Below are positions 16,843-25,246 of a DNA stretch of 64,000 nt, piece by piece. The notes under the pieces are model-generated. The model did not search any database. It saw only the letters and a list, made by a program, of their open reading frames with translations, and was not told the DNA's origin. Within the stretch, counting starts at the first letter, position 1. Each line of letters starts with the position of its first letter. This DNA is from Microbacterium sp. LWO12-1.2 (lineage in GTDB: Bacteria; Actinomycetota; Actinomycetes; Actinomycetales; Microbacteriaceae). Made by a program: the position numbers and the translations under genes. The stretch spans positions 2,356,001 through 2,420,000 of the forward strand of contig NZ_JBEGII010000001.1 in assembly GCF_040675875.1 (NCBI RefSeq), read 5' to 3'.

Positions 16843-17586
16843 GTGACCGAAGCTGTGTACACCCAGATCGCCGAGGAGCTGCGCGCGCAGATCGCCGCCG
16901 GCGCGCTGCGCCCCGGAGACGACGTACCGACCGAAGCGGAGCTCGCCGCGCAGTGGCACACGTCACGCGGGCCGATCCGCAACGCCCTGGCCGCCCTGCG
17001 GAGTGAGGGACTCATCGAGACCAGCAGAGGCAGGCCCGCTCGCGTGGTCGCGCGAAAGGCGAATCAGGCCGTGGACGTGTCGGTGCCGTTCACGAGGTGG
17101 GCGCGGGATCTGGGCGTCACGCCCGGTGCGCAGACGCAGGAGTTGAGCCTGCGAAGGGCGGGCACGCACGCTGCGGCTTTGGGCGTGGATGCGGATGACA
17201 CGATCGTGAGCGTGGTGCGGCTGCGGTTGCTCGACGGGCGCCCGACGATGCTGGAGCGACTGTTCTACACCGAGGCGGCGGGACGACGGCTGTTCGAGGT
17301 CGATCTCGATGAGGTGTCGATCACCGAGCACCTCGCCGCACAGGGGCATCCGATCGTGAGCCTGCAGCACGTGATCGACGCCGTGGCGGCGGATGACCAG
17401 GATGCCGCGCTGCTGCGGGTCCCACAGGGCACGCCGATCCTGCGACTCAGCCGCACGTCCCGCGATGCGGAGGGACGGGTCTTCGAGGCGTCGGAGGACC
17501 GGTATCTCAGCGAGGTCGTGCGTTTCACGGTCGCCGCGTCGGGCATCTCGACCGATGGCCACTACATGCGCGCGGTGGGCGGGTAG
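16843..17586 (+). CDS. GntR/HutC-family regulator of the phosphonate operon
   Basis: A 247-residue regulator: an N-terminal winged helix (residues 1-70, with PTEAELAAQWHTSRGPIRNAL as recognition segment) and a C-terminal UTRA ligand-binding domain (about 90-235). It is divergently transcribed from phnD with 170 bp between, the usual arrangement for a local regulator. The GTG start appears leaderless. The effector is probably a phosphonate or catabolite such as 2-aminoethylphosphonate, by position only. Confidence 0.88.
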   Translation: MTEAVYTQIAEELRAQIAAGALRPGDDVPTEAELAAQWHTSRGPIRNALAALRSEGLIETSRGRPARVVARKANQAVDVSVPFTRWARDLGVTPGAQTQELSLRRAGTHAAALGVDADDTIVSVVRLRLLDGRPTMLERLFYTEAAGRRLFEVDLDEVSITEHLAAQGHPIVSLQHVIDAVAADDQDAALLRVPQGTPILRLSRTSRDAEGRVFEASEDRYLSEVVRFTVAASGISTDGHYMRAVGG

Positions 17587-17603
17587 GCGGCTATGCTCCC
17601 CGG

Positions 17604-17939
17604 ATGACGACGACGCGCAAGGACACCCGCAGCCGCGGTCGTGCTGTGGCACTGCTGATGGGTGCGCTCATCCTCGTCGCCGGCCTCTCGGCATTCTTCG
17701 TCTGGTTTCGCGCCATCAGCATCCCCCACTGCGGCCAACGATGCGACTTCACGACGCTGTACTGGACACCTCTCGCGTTCGCGATGTTCGCCGTCATCAT
17801 CATCGCCACCACGATGGCCCTTTCGTGGGTGTTTTCCTCTCGTCGCCGCGTGTGGTGGATCCCACTCGGGGCGATCGTCGTGACTCTCGTGGGCGCGCAG
17901 ATCGCCCAGATCGTGAGCGATCGCGCACTGCTGTTCTGA
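17604..17939 (+). CDS. Hypothetical membrane protein
   Basis: A 111-residue protein with three predicted membrane helices (about residues 13-34, 52-75 and 83-105). A Cys pair, IPHCGQRC, lies in the first extracytoplasmic loop and may form a disulfide. It starts 17 bp after the gntR stop and may be read through from it. I recognise no family. Confidence 0.65.
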   Translation: MTTTRKDTRSRGRAVALLMGALILVAGLSAFFVWFRAISIPHCGQRCDFTTLYWTPLAFAMFAVIIIATTMALSWVFSSRRRVWWIPLGAIVVTLVGAQIAQIVSDRALLF

Positions 17940-18066
17940 TGCAGGGATCGAGACTGTTGTGGGGGGGGCGGCGTCCTCGCCGGAGACGTTCTGCGCTGCC
18001 GGCGTTTCGGCGTCGCATGCTCGACGTAGAGTCGAAGGGATTCGATACGCATTCGGAGGGACTCTG

Positions 18067-18558
18067 ATGGGGATGCGCGCGGCCTACACACTCGTGGATG
18101 AACTGACGCTCGACCGGCTGGTGTCGTTGGCGCCCGAGGTGCTCGTGTCGACACTGGAGGATCTCGAATCGGGCGGCTCGCCGACGGTCTATCTCGACAA
18201 GATGTGGGACGGCTTGCACTTCCTGCTCACCGGCGTCTCGGCTGCTTCCCCGCGCGACGACGATCCGCTGAGCGAGTCGGTCGTGGGCGTGCACGTCTTC
18301 GGCGGCGAGGACTTCGTCGGCTGCACCGAGAACGACGAGCTGCAGACGATCATCGAGGCGCTGGATTCGCTGGACCGCGACGAGGTGATCGTTGCCGCCG
18401 ACTTCACGGCATTCGCGAAAGCCGGTATCTACCCGAATATCTGGGACGACGATCCTGACACTCTCCGCCGCGAGCTCACGGCAGCGTGGGATGCCCTGGC
18501 TGGCGTGCACCGCAGAGCCGCCGACGAAGGTCATCATCTCGTGATCAGCATCTTCTGA
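18067..18558 (+). CDS. DUF1877 / YfbM-like protein
   Basis: A 163-residue protein with the YfbM-family layout: MGMRAAYTLV at the N-terminus, then VYLDKMWDGLHFLLTG near residue 40 (the conserved Asp-Lys-x-Trp-x-Gly-Leu-His core), and a C-terminal YPNIWDDD segment. E. coli YfbM is a structural-genomics protein without a defined role. A GGAGGG tract lies upstream of the ATG. It is monocistronic, facing the HNH endonuclease gene. Confidence 0.8.
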   Translation: MGMRAAYTLVDELTLDRLVSLAPEVLVSTLEDLESGGSPTVYLDKMWDGLHFLLTGVSAASPRDDDPLSESVVGVHVFGGEDFVGCTENDELQTIIEALDSLDRDEVIVAADFTAFAKAGIYPNIWDDDPDTLRRELTAAWDALAGVHRRAADEGHHLVISIF

Positions 18559-18630
18559 CGCGGCGCGGGCGGCAGCGTGCACCGCGGACCTCCACACACG
18601 ACTGGCCTGCGAGAGCCACCACGCTCTCCG

Positions 18631-18812
18631 TCGCTGCAGTCGCACCTCGGCACTCGCCGTCTCTTCGTCTCTTCGCTGCAATCGCACGCCGGCACTCGCC
18701 GCCTCTTCCCCTCTTCGCTGCAATCGCACGCCGGCACTCACCGTCTCACCGCCTCTTCGCTGCAGTCCCACGCCGCCACTCACGCTCTCACCGGCTCTTC
18801 GCTGCGGTGAAC
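18631..18812. repeat. 42-bp tandem repeat array at the 3' end of the HNH gene
   Basis: TCGCTGC recurs at 18631, 18673, 18715, 18757 and 18799, every interval exactly 42 bp. Units share TCGCTGCA(A/G)TC and (G/C)GCACTC(G/A)CC. The fifth, diverged copy overlaps the last codons and stop of the HNH endonuclease gene (18788). On the minus strand one frame reads as 14-residue repeats of the type RRRVPACDCSEET just beyond the stop. There are no unrelated spacers, so this is not a CRISPR array. Confidence 0.9.
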
Positions 18813-20290
18813 GCGGCGGTGAGTGTGGGTCGTGGTGTGCGCCATCGTCGGTGTGGGTCCCACCAGGCGGGTCCGCGGACGGTGGGGAGACCGTTGTCCA
18901 TGCGGATCTCCCACCCGGAAGTCTCCAAAGTGCGGTGGTGGTGCCAACACAACGCAACACCGTTGTCGGTGTGTGTCGGCCCGCCGCGGGAGTGCTCTTG
19001 CACGTGGTGGATCTCGCACCACGAGGCCGGGACGTGACACCCGGGGATCAGGCACTCGGTGTCGCGGAGGGCGATCGCTCGCCGTTGGTGGGTGGTGAAG
19101 ATGCGGTCGGTGTTACCGATGCCGACGATGCGGCCGTCGGGGTCGAACAACACCCGTTGGATCGTGCCGCCGCAGGCGGTGTGTCGGGCTGCAGCGATCG
19201 TGGTCGGGGTATCGATCCCGTCCACCGACGCCCACCCGTGCCCGGTCGCATAGTCTTCCGCGGTCACGGACACGATCAGTGTCGGTGCCGCCCCACCGAG
19301 TTTCGGCATCTCGTCATGGCGGGCGGCGATCCCCAGCACCGCCGCCAACGCATCGTGCTGCTTCTGCGCCCGGGTGCGCGGGTCGACCTGCCCGCCCGGA
19401 TCCCCGGACGGCAACACGTCACCATCCCGATCCGCACGATCCTGCGCATCCCGCGCATCCTCGTCGTCGGAGGGGACGAACTGCACCCCCGGCAGGGGTG
19501 GGCCGTCGACTTTCGGGTTCAGATACGCGTCCCAGATCCGCTGCAACTGTCCCGCGGTCTCCGGCAACAGGTCCCCGTGGATGGGGATGAGTCCGTTCTT
19601 CGCCCGGCCCAGGATCACCCCGCGACCCCGCATCGCCGCTTCTTCGGCGGGCTCGGCACCATCCGGATCGAGATACGCCGCGATCACTCGGGCGAACACC
19701 CGCAGATCTTCCGGAGTCGCCACCGGTGCCGCATCAACGAAGCTGTGGACCCCGGGTTCGTCGTCATCGATCGAGACGCCGCGAGCCAGACGTGCGAGTT
19801 CCGCATCGGCCCGCATCCGCACTTCGTCAGCGATTCGACGCCGCCCTTTCTCGAGCGGCCCGATCGCCGCGAGCAGCCCCGCTATTCCGATCGTCCCGTC
19901 GAGAAGTGCCTCCCTCAACGCCGGCCAACGCGCAGGCTGCATGCCTCCCGAGGAGATGTTGATCTCACGGTGGACGGCCCTTGCGGCGTGAACGACACGG
20001 CTCGCGCCCGTTGCGTCGACCCTCAGCACGCGTTGCAGGAGCTCATGCATCGTGCGGCATCCGAACGTGCCACAGAACGCCGGATCCCCCGACCCCGACG
20101 GCCGAGCGGCCACCGAGGCCACGGTCTCGACGACGATGGCTTCCGCCTTCCGGTGCGCCTCTCCTACGAGCCGCAGCAGTCGCATCTTGGCATCATCAGA
20201 CAGTGCTACGAAGGACCCCTCACCGAGCACCTGTTCCAGGTCGCTGACGACCCGCTCCAGGATCTCCTCGGCGCTGTTCATACCCCTCAT
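18788..20290 (-). CDS. DUF222-domain HNH endonuclease
   Basis: This 500-residue protein has the two-part layout seen in many copies per actinobacterial genome: an N-terminal helical DUF222 region (to about residue 330) and a C-terminal HNH nuclease motif (RDTECLIPGCHVPASWCEIHH, then GGPTHTDNGVALCWHHH), with zinc-binding Cys and catalytic His present. The biological role is unsettled; phage defence and mobile-element association have been proposed. An alternative ATG lies three codons in (20281). The stop codon sits inside a 42-bp repeat array. Confidence 0.88.
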   Translation of the reverse strand: MRGMNSAEEILERVVSDLEQVLGEGSFVALSDDAKMRLLRLVGEAHRKAEAIVVETVASVAARPSGSGDPAFCGTFGCRTMHELLQRVLRVDATGASRVVHAARAVHREINISSGGMQPARWPALREALLDGTIGIAGLLAAIGPLEKGRRRIADEVRMRADAELARLARGVSIDDDEPGVHSFVDAAPVATPEDLRVFARVIAAYLDPDGAEPAEEAAMRGRGVILGRAKNGLIPIHGDLLPETAGQLQRIWDAYLNPKVDGPPLPGVQFVPSDDEDARDAQDRADRDGDVLPSGDPGGQVDPRTRAQKQHDALAAVLGIAARHDEMPKLGGAAPTLIVSVTAEDYATGHGWASVDGIDTPTTIAAARHTACGGTIQRVLFDPDGRIVGIGNTDRIFTTHQRRAIALRDTECLIPGCHVPASWCEIHHVQEHSRGGPTHTDNGVALCWHHHRTLETSGWEIRMDNGLPTVRGPAWWDPHRRWRTPRPTLTAAFTAAKSR

Positions 20291-20499
20291 TCAATTCGAG
20301 GCCACCGACATTCACTGCCCTTTTACTCCTGTTCAGAGCAGTATTCCAGCATGCTCTCTTCATCGACTGCCACTCCACGAGAGTCCAGGAAAACGACTTC
20401 TCCGCAGGCACCGGAACTTACGGGCAAATGGGAGCCGGCCCTCGTCAGATGCGCGCACAGTCATCTGCATGCACCTGCACACAGCACCCGTCACCTGCC

Positions 20500-21369
20500 C
20501 TACACCGCCAGCAGCACGATCCCCCCGACCACGACGAGCGACGCCGCGATTCGCCACCCCGGCCGAGACTCCCGCAGCACGAACACCCCGAACAGGCTCA
20601 CGAGCACGACACTCACCTCGCGCAGGGGAGCGACGAGCGCGACCGGCGCGATCTGGATCGCCGTCAGAACGAGGATGTACGACAGCGGCGAGAGTATCCC
20701 GAATGCGACGATGCGACGCCATTGCGCGCGCCCCAGCGCCCAGACCGCGCGCCAGCGACGACGCACTGCGATCGAGTAGAACGGCACCTGCAACAGCGTG
20801 GTACCGACCATGAACGCGACCGGAGACAGGTTCCACGTGCGGATGACATGCGCGTCCCAGATCGTGTAGATCGCGATCATCACGCCGGTCAGCAGGCCGA
20901 AGACGAGCCCGAGGTCGACGCCCCGTCGCGCGCCTGCCACCCCTCGACCACGGTCGACCAGCCCGATCGCGACCACTCCCGCGATCACGGCCGCGACGCC
21001 GACGAGCGCGACAGCCGATGGCCGCTCCCCGAGCACGACCATCGCGATGATGACCGAGAGGAACGGGCCGGTACCACGCGCAGTGGCGTAGACGGTGGAG
21101 AGGTTCCCCTCCTGATATCCGCGCTGCAGCACCGCCATGTAGCCGACGTGCAACAGGGCCGAGACGCCCACGCCGAGCGCGAAGGACCCGAGGTCTTCTG
21201 CGCCGAGCCCTCCCGTGAACGGGACGGCTCCCGCCCACACCACGGTGCTGCCGACGGCACCCCACCAGAGGAACGGAGCCCCCGCGCGACTGATGCCGTG
21301 GGCGACGATGTTCCATGCCGCGTGCGAGACCGCGGCGCCGATGACCAGGATGAAGGCGAGAGACGACAT
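20500..21369 (-). CDS. EamA-family DMT transporter
   Basis: A 289-residue protein with ten predicted helices in two EamA repeats. STVYATARGTGPFLSVIIAMVVLGERPS ends the first half and LSYILVLTAIQIAPVALVAPLREVSVV marks the second. Only weak similarity to the other EamA protein (4596-5549) is apparent by eye. AAGGG precedes the ATG. The transported compound is unknown. The downstream HNH gene is 209 bp away and probably separate. Confidence 0.85.
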   Translation of the reverse strand: MSSLAFILVIGAAVSHAAWNIVAHGISRAGAPFLWWGAVGSTVVWAGAVPFTGGLGAEDLGSFALGVGVSALLHVGYMAVLQRGYQEGNLSTVYATARGTGPFLSVIIAMVVLGERPSAVALVGVAAVIAGVVAIGLVDRGRGVAGARRGVDLGLVFGLLTGVMIAIYTIWDAHVIRTWNLSPVAFMVGTTLLQVPFYSIAVRRRWRAVWALGRAQWRRIVAFGILSPLSYILVLTAIQIAPVALVAPLREVSVVLVSLFGVFVLRESRPGWRIAASLVVVGGIVLLAV

Positions 21370-21655
21370 GACGAGACCCTTCCGTTCGGCGCGGGCGCGA
21401 CGAACAGGGTCCTCCGGGCTTTTGTCCTGTCAGATGACGGTTCCCCTGCGGAGAGGAGCCGTGGCGCCGCTCGGACCAGTCGGGCGCGAACCCCGGAACC
21501 CTAGGCGCTATCGCGATCACCCTAACGCGGCCGGATGAACGCCCGGCAAACGACACAGCGCCCGGCCACAGATGCGAACCCGAAGCACTCCGGTCGAGGA
21601 CCACCTCGCCACCGCGACTACGCTCGAAGAACGCCCGTCTTCAGGAAGGCACAAC

Positions 21656-22939
21656 ATGCCCGTCACCCCGGTCGCCCTCTCGCACGCCGAGGACCTCGCC
21701 GACTTCATCGCCGCCTCGCCGTCGAGCTACCACGCCGCGGCAGAGCTCGCTCGCCGCCTCGAAGCGGTCGGCTTCACCCGCCTGAACGAGGAGGACGTCT
21801 GGCCGTCGCAGGCCGGCGGACGCTACGTCGTCGTCCGCGATGGCGCGGCGATCGCCTGGGTCGTCCCGACCGACGCTGCCGCGACCACACCCGTGCAGAT
21901 CTTCGGCGCACACACCGACTCGCCCGGCTTCAAGCTCAAGCCGCAGCCCACGACCGGAACCCGCGGCTGGCTGCAGGCCGCCGTCGAGGTGTACGGCGGA
22001 CCGCTGCTGAACTCGTGGCTCGACCGCGAACTGCGCCTTGCCGGCCGACTGGCGCTCGCCGACGGCCGGGTCGTGCTCGCCGCCACCGGAGCGCTCCTGC
22101 GCCTGCCGCAGCTCGCGATCCACCTCGACCGCAGCGCGAACTCCGGGCTCGCTCTCGACAAGCAGGTCGAGACGCAGCCGGTGTGGGGACTCGGCGACCC
22201 GACCCAGGCCGACATCCTCGCCGAGCTCGCTCGGTCGGCGGATGTCGCGGCATCCGACATCCGCGGCTACGACGTTCTGATCGCCGACACAGCACGCGGC
22301 GCCGTGTTCGGCAAGGACGACGCGTTCTTCGCCGCCGGGCGACTCGACGACCTCGCCTCGGTGCACGCCGGCCTCGTCGCCCTCGAAACGTACGACCCGG
22401 CAGCCTGGGCGCCGATCGCCGTGCTCGCCGCCTTCGACCACGAGGAGCTCGGGTCGGCATCCCGCTCCGGTGCGGCCGGCCCGTTCCTGGAGGACGTGCT
22501 CGAGCGCGTCTACGCCGAGCTCGGCGCTGACTCCTCCGCACGACGCCAGGCCTACGCCTCGTCGTGGTGCCTGTCCAGCGATGTCGGACACTCGGTGCAC
22601 CCGAACTATGTCGCCAAGCACGACCCTGTGGTGCAGCCGGTGCTCGGGTCCGGACCGATCCTCAAGCTCAACGCCAACCAGCGCTATGCGACGGATGCCG
22701 TCGGCACCGCATCCTGGCGCGCCTGGTGCGAGCGCGCGGGCGTGCACACACAGGAGTTCGTGTCGAACAACGCGGTGCCGTGCGGATCGACGATCGGGCC
22801 GATCACGGCAACGCGCCTCGGGATCCGCACGGTCGACGTGGGCATCCCGATCCTCTCGATGCACTCCGCCAGGGAGCTCGCAGGGGTCTCCGACCTGCAC
22901 GACCTGACCCGCACGGCACAGGCCTTCTTCGCGGGCTGA
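21656..22939 (+). CDS. M18-family aminopeptidase
   Basis: A 427-residue zinc aminopeptidase of the M18 (aspartyl aminopeptidase, ApeB-like) family. Metal/catalytic elements are visible: H86 and D88 in GAHTDSPGFKLKP, D231-D232 in GRLDDLAS, E263-E264 in FDHEELGS, and a C-terminal His in ILSMHSAREL. It removes N-terminal, often acidic, residues from peptides in the cytoplasm. The start ATG has GGAAGG upstream. It is monocistronic, divergent from the EamA gene. Confidence 0.93.
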   Translation: MPVTPVALSHAEDLADFIAASPSSYHAAAELARRLEAVGFTRLNEEDVWPSQAGGRYVVVRDGAAIAWVVPTDAAATTPVQIFGAHTDSPGFKLKPQPTTGTRGWLQAAVEVYGGPLLNSWLDRELRLAGRLALADGRVVLAATGALLRLPQLAIHLDRSANSGLALDKQVETQPVWGLGDPTQADILAELARSADVAASDIRGYDVLIADTARGAVFGKDDAFFAAGRLDDLASVHAGLVALETYDPAAWAPIAVLAAFDHEELGSASRSGAAGPFLEDVLERVYAELGADSSARRQAYASSWCLSSDVGHSVHPNYVAKHDPVVQPVLGSGPILKLNANQRYATDAVGTASWRAWCERAGVHTQEFVSNNAVPCGSTIGPITATRLGIRTVDVGIPILSMHSARELAGVSDLHDLTRTAQAFFAG

Positions 22940-22968
22940 CCCTCCGCGCACGAAGAGCGAACAGCAAA

Positions 22969-23026
22969 CGGACACCCGGACACCCGGACCCCCGGGCACC
23001 CGGGGACCCGGACACCGGACACCCGG
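22969..23026. repeat. 8-bp tandem repeat after the M18 gene
   Basis: About seven contiguous copies of CGGACACC, with single-base variants (CGGACCCC, CGGGCACC, CGGGGACC) and one 7-base copy, between the M18 stop and the NCS1 permease start. It could form GC-rich structure; no T-run follows, so I do not call it a terminator. Confidence 0.8.
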
Positions 23027-23028
23027 CG

Positions 23029-23048
23029 ATCACCGACCGGTCGGCGAT
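23029..23048. promoter_or_regulatory. Imperfect 20-bp palindrome upstream of the NCS1 permease
   Basis: A perfect 12-bp palindrome CCGACCGGTCGG (23033-23044), extended by ATC/GAT arms with one mismatch pair, lies about 50 bp before the permease ATG. The position suits an operator. No regulator gene is adjacent, so the binding protein is unknown. Confidence 0.4.
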
Positions 23049-23099
23049 TTCTGACGCATCACGCGCCGCAGATGCCCTCGGCAGTGCCAGGATGTTGCC

Positions 23100-24542
23100 A
23101 TGACGGACATCAAGCCGGCCCTCATCGAGCGTGCGGGCATCGAGATCATCCCCGAATCCGACCGCACCGCCAAGCCCCGCGACCTCTTCTGGCCGTGGTT
23201 CGCGGCGAATGTGTCGGTGTTCGGCATGTCGTACGGATCGTTCGTGCTGGGCTTCGGCATCTCGTTCTGGCAGGCGACCATCGTGTCCGTCATCGGCATC
23301 GTGGTCTCCTTCCTGCTCTGCGGGCTGATCGCCATCGCCGGCAAGCGCGGTTCCGCACCGACCATGGTGCTCTCGCGCGCCGCGTTCGGGGTGCACGGAC
23401 AGAAGGTGCCCGGCATCGTCTCCTGGCTGACATCGATCGGGTGGGAGACCTTCCTCGCGATCCTCGCCGTGCTCGCCACCGCGACCGTCATCACCCAACT
23501 CGGCGGCGACGGAGACAGCATCGCCCTGAAGATCACCGCCACCGTGATCGTCGCCGCACTCATCGTCGCGGCATCCGTGCTCGGCTACCACACGATCATG
23601 AAGCTGCAGTCGGTGCTCACCTGGGTCACCGGCGTCGTCACCGTGCTGTACATCGTGCTCGCCGCCCCCAGCATCGACATCGCCGCCGTGATGGCGCGGC
23701 CGGACGGCGGCATCGGCCAGGTCATCGGCGCCCTGGTCATGGTCATGACCGGTTTCGGGCTCGGCTGGATCAACATCGCCGCCGACTGGTCCCGCTACCA
23801 GAAGCGCACCGCATCCGACGGGGCGATCGTGGCGTGGAACACGATCGGCGGCTCGATCGCCCCGATCATCCTGGTCGTGTTCGGTCTGCTGCTCGCCGGG
23901 TCCAACGAAGACCTCTTCAACGCGGTTCAGGCCGACCCCGTCGGCGCGCTCGCGACGATCCTGCCCGTGTGGGTACTGGTGCCGTTCCTGTTGACCGCCG
24001 TCCTCGCGCTGGTCTCCGGTGCGGTACTGGGCATCTACTCGTCGGGCCTCACGCTGCTCAGCCTCGGCATCCGCATCCCGCGCCCCTCTGCTGCCGCGAT
24101 CGACGGCGTGATCCTCACGATCGGCACGATCTTCGTCGTCTTCTTCGCGACGGACTTCCTCGGGCCCTTCCAGAGCTTCCTGATCACCCTCGGCGTCCCG
24201 CTCGCCTCGTGGGCCGGCATCCTGATCGCCGACATCCTGCGCCGTAAGAGGGACTACGACGACGAGGCCCTGTTCGACGAGAACGGTCGCTACGGCGCCT
24301 GGGACTGGACATCGATCGGCACCATGATCGTCACCAGCGTGATCGGCTGGGGCCTCGTCGTGAACAACTTCGCGGAGGACGCCGCCTGGAACAACTGGCA
24401 GGGGTATCTGCTGTTCCTGATCGGCGGGAAGGACGGCGAGTGGGCCTACGCGAACCTCGGCGTGTTCTTCGCACTCGTGCTGTCGTTCCTCGTGACCTAC
24501 TTCGCGCGGGCGGGGAAGATCCGTCGGCAGGAGCGAGCGTGA
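23100..24542 (+). CDS. NCS1-family nucleobase/cytosine permease
   Basis: A 480-residue transporter with 12 predicted helices. The N-terminus has the NCS1 signature around PRDLFWPWFAANVSVFGMSYG, followed by GSAPTMVLSRAAFGVHG and NIAADWSRYQKR, as in CodB/purine-cytosine permeases. It imports a nucleobase or related heterocycle with Na+ or H+. The following isochorismatase-type hydrolase overlaps it by four bases (GTGA), so uptake and hydrolysis of the same compound are likely. Confidence 0.92.
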   Translation: MTDIKPALIERAGIEIIPESDRTAKPRDLFWPWFAANVSVFGMSYGSFVLGFGISFWQATIVSVIGIVVSFLLCGLIAIAGKRGSAPTMVLSRAAFGVHGQKVPGIVSWLTSIGWETFLAILAVLATATVITQLGGDGDSIALKITATVIVAALIVAASVLGYHTIMKLQSVLTWVTGVVTVLYIVLAAPSIDIAAVMARPDGGIGQVIGALVMVMTGFGLGWINIAADWSRYQKRTASDGAIVAWNTIGGSIAPIILVVFGLLLAGSNEDLFNAVQADPVGALATILPVWVLVPFLLTAVLALVSGAVLGIYSSGLTLLSLGIRIPRPSAAAIDGVILTIGTIFVVFFATDFLGPFQSFLITLGVPLASWAGILIADILRRKRDYDDEALFDENGRYGAWDWTSIGTMIVTSVIGWGLVVNNFAEDAAWNNWQGYLLFLIGGKDGEWAYANLGVFFALVLSFLVTYFARAGKIRRQERA

Positions 24543-25129
24543 CGGACCCTTCGACAGGCTCAGGGACCCACGGCGAGCAGGAAGCGGATGCCTGGCTGAT
24601 CGTGATCGATCCGCAGGCGATCTTCGCGTCGCCCGATTCCGCGTGGGGTTCTCCGTTCTTCGCCGAGGCGATGCCGCGCATCCGTGCGCTGGCCGCATCC
24701 TTCGGCGAGCGCGTGCTCGTGACGCGATGGATGCCGACCGCCGACCGCTCGACGTCGTGGGGCGACTACTTCGCCGCCTGGCCGTTCGCCGACCAGCCGT
24801 CGAGCGACGCGCTGTTCGCTCTCGTACCCGAGGCCGCTGCGCTGTCCGCGCATCCCACGCTCGACCTGCCGACCTTCGGCAAATGGGGCCCCGAGATCGA
24901 GGCAGTCGTCGGTCGCGGTGCGCACGTCGTGCTCACCGGGGTCTCGACAGACTGTTGCGTGATCTCGACGGCCCTGGCGGCAGCGGATGCCGGCGCGCAC
25001 GTGACCGTCGCCGCCGACGCGTGCGCGGGGTCCACGGCCGAGAACCACGCCGCCGCCGTGCAGGTCATGGGCCTCTACCCGCCGCAGATCACGATCAGCG
25101 ACTCCGCGACGGTGCTCGCGGCCCGTTGA
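24539..25129 (+). CDS. Isochorismatase-family cysteine hydrolase
   Basis: A 196-residue hydrolase with the family triad: D24 in VIDPQ, K115 in FGKWGPEI, and nucleophile C140 in TGVSTDCCV. Relatives cleave amide or ester bonds in carbamoyl acids, nicotinamide, N-carbamoylsarcosine and ureido compounds. Coupling to an NCS1 permease suggests a step in pyrimidine, purine or nicotinamide-like degradation. The GTG start has AGGAG upstream. Codons 3-9 (DPSTGSG) come from the dispersed element at 24550, so the first dozen residues are probably not part of the fold. Confidence 0.9.
   Translation: MTDPSTGSGTHGEQEADAWLIVIDPQAIFASPDSAWGSPFFAEAMPRIRALAASFGERVLVTRWMPTADRSTSWGDYFAAWPFADQPSSDALFALVPEAAALSAHPTLDLPTFGKWGPEIEAVVGRGAHVVLTGVSTDCCVISTALAAADAGAHVTVAADACAGSTAENHAAAVQVMGLYPPQITISDSATVLAAR
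24550..24563 (+). repeat. TTCGACAGGCTCAG element in the hydrolase N-terminus
   Basis: A single copy of the 14-mer followed by GGACCCA, as in the 35232 and 43717 copies, lies in frame just after the GTG start. Only the non-conserved N-terminal extension is affected. Confidence 0.9.
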
Positions 25130-25158
25130 ATCCCGCGGCGGACCGATAGTCCACACCC

Positions 25159-25240
25159 GACGATTCGCGGAGCCCACGACGTTCTGCGGAGATTTCTCCG
25201 CGAGAAGCTCCGCGAATCGTCACTCGGTCCGTGAATCGTC
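25159..25240. repeat. 82-bp intergenic repeat, copy 1
   Basis: This lies between convergent stops of the isochorismatase and metallo-hydrolase genes. It contains a perfect 15-bp inverted repeat (25159-25173 with 25207-25221, arm GACGATTCGCGGAGC) and an inner hairpin GCGGAGA/TCTCCGC. It aligns without gaps to copy 2 at 26593-26674, sharing GACGTTCTGCGGA in the centre. It may serve as a bidirectional terminator. Confidence 0.85.
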
Positions 25241-25246
25241 CACCGG

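Noticed and set aside
18631..18798. CRISPR array
   Set aside because: Every part of the unit is repeated; degenerate tandem repeat instead.
18788..20290. HNH protein as a homing endonuclease or restriction enzyme
   Set aside because: No intron or intein context and no methyltransferase nearby; DUF222-HNH genes are common stand-alone genes.
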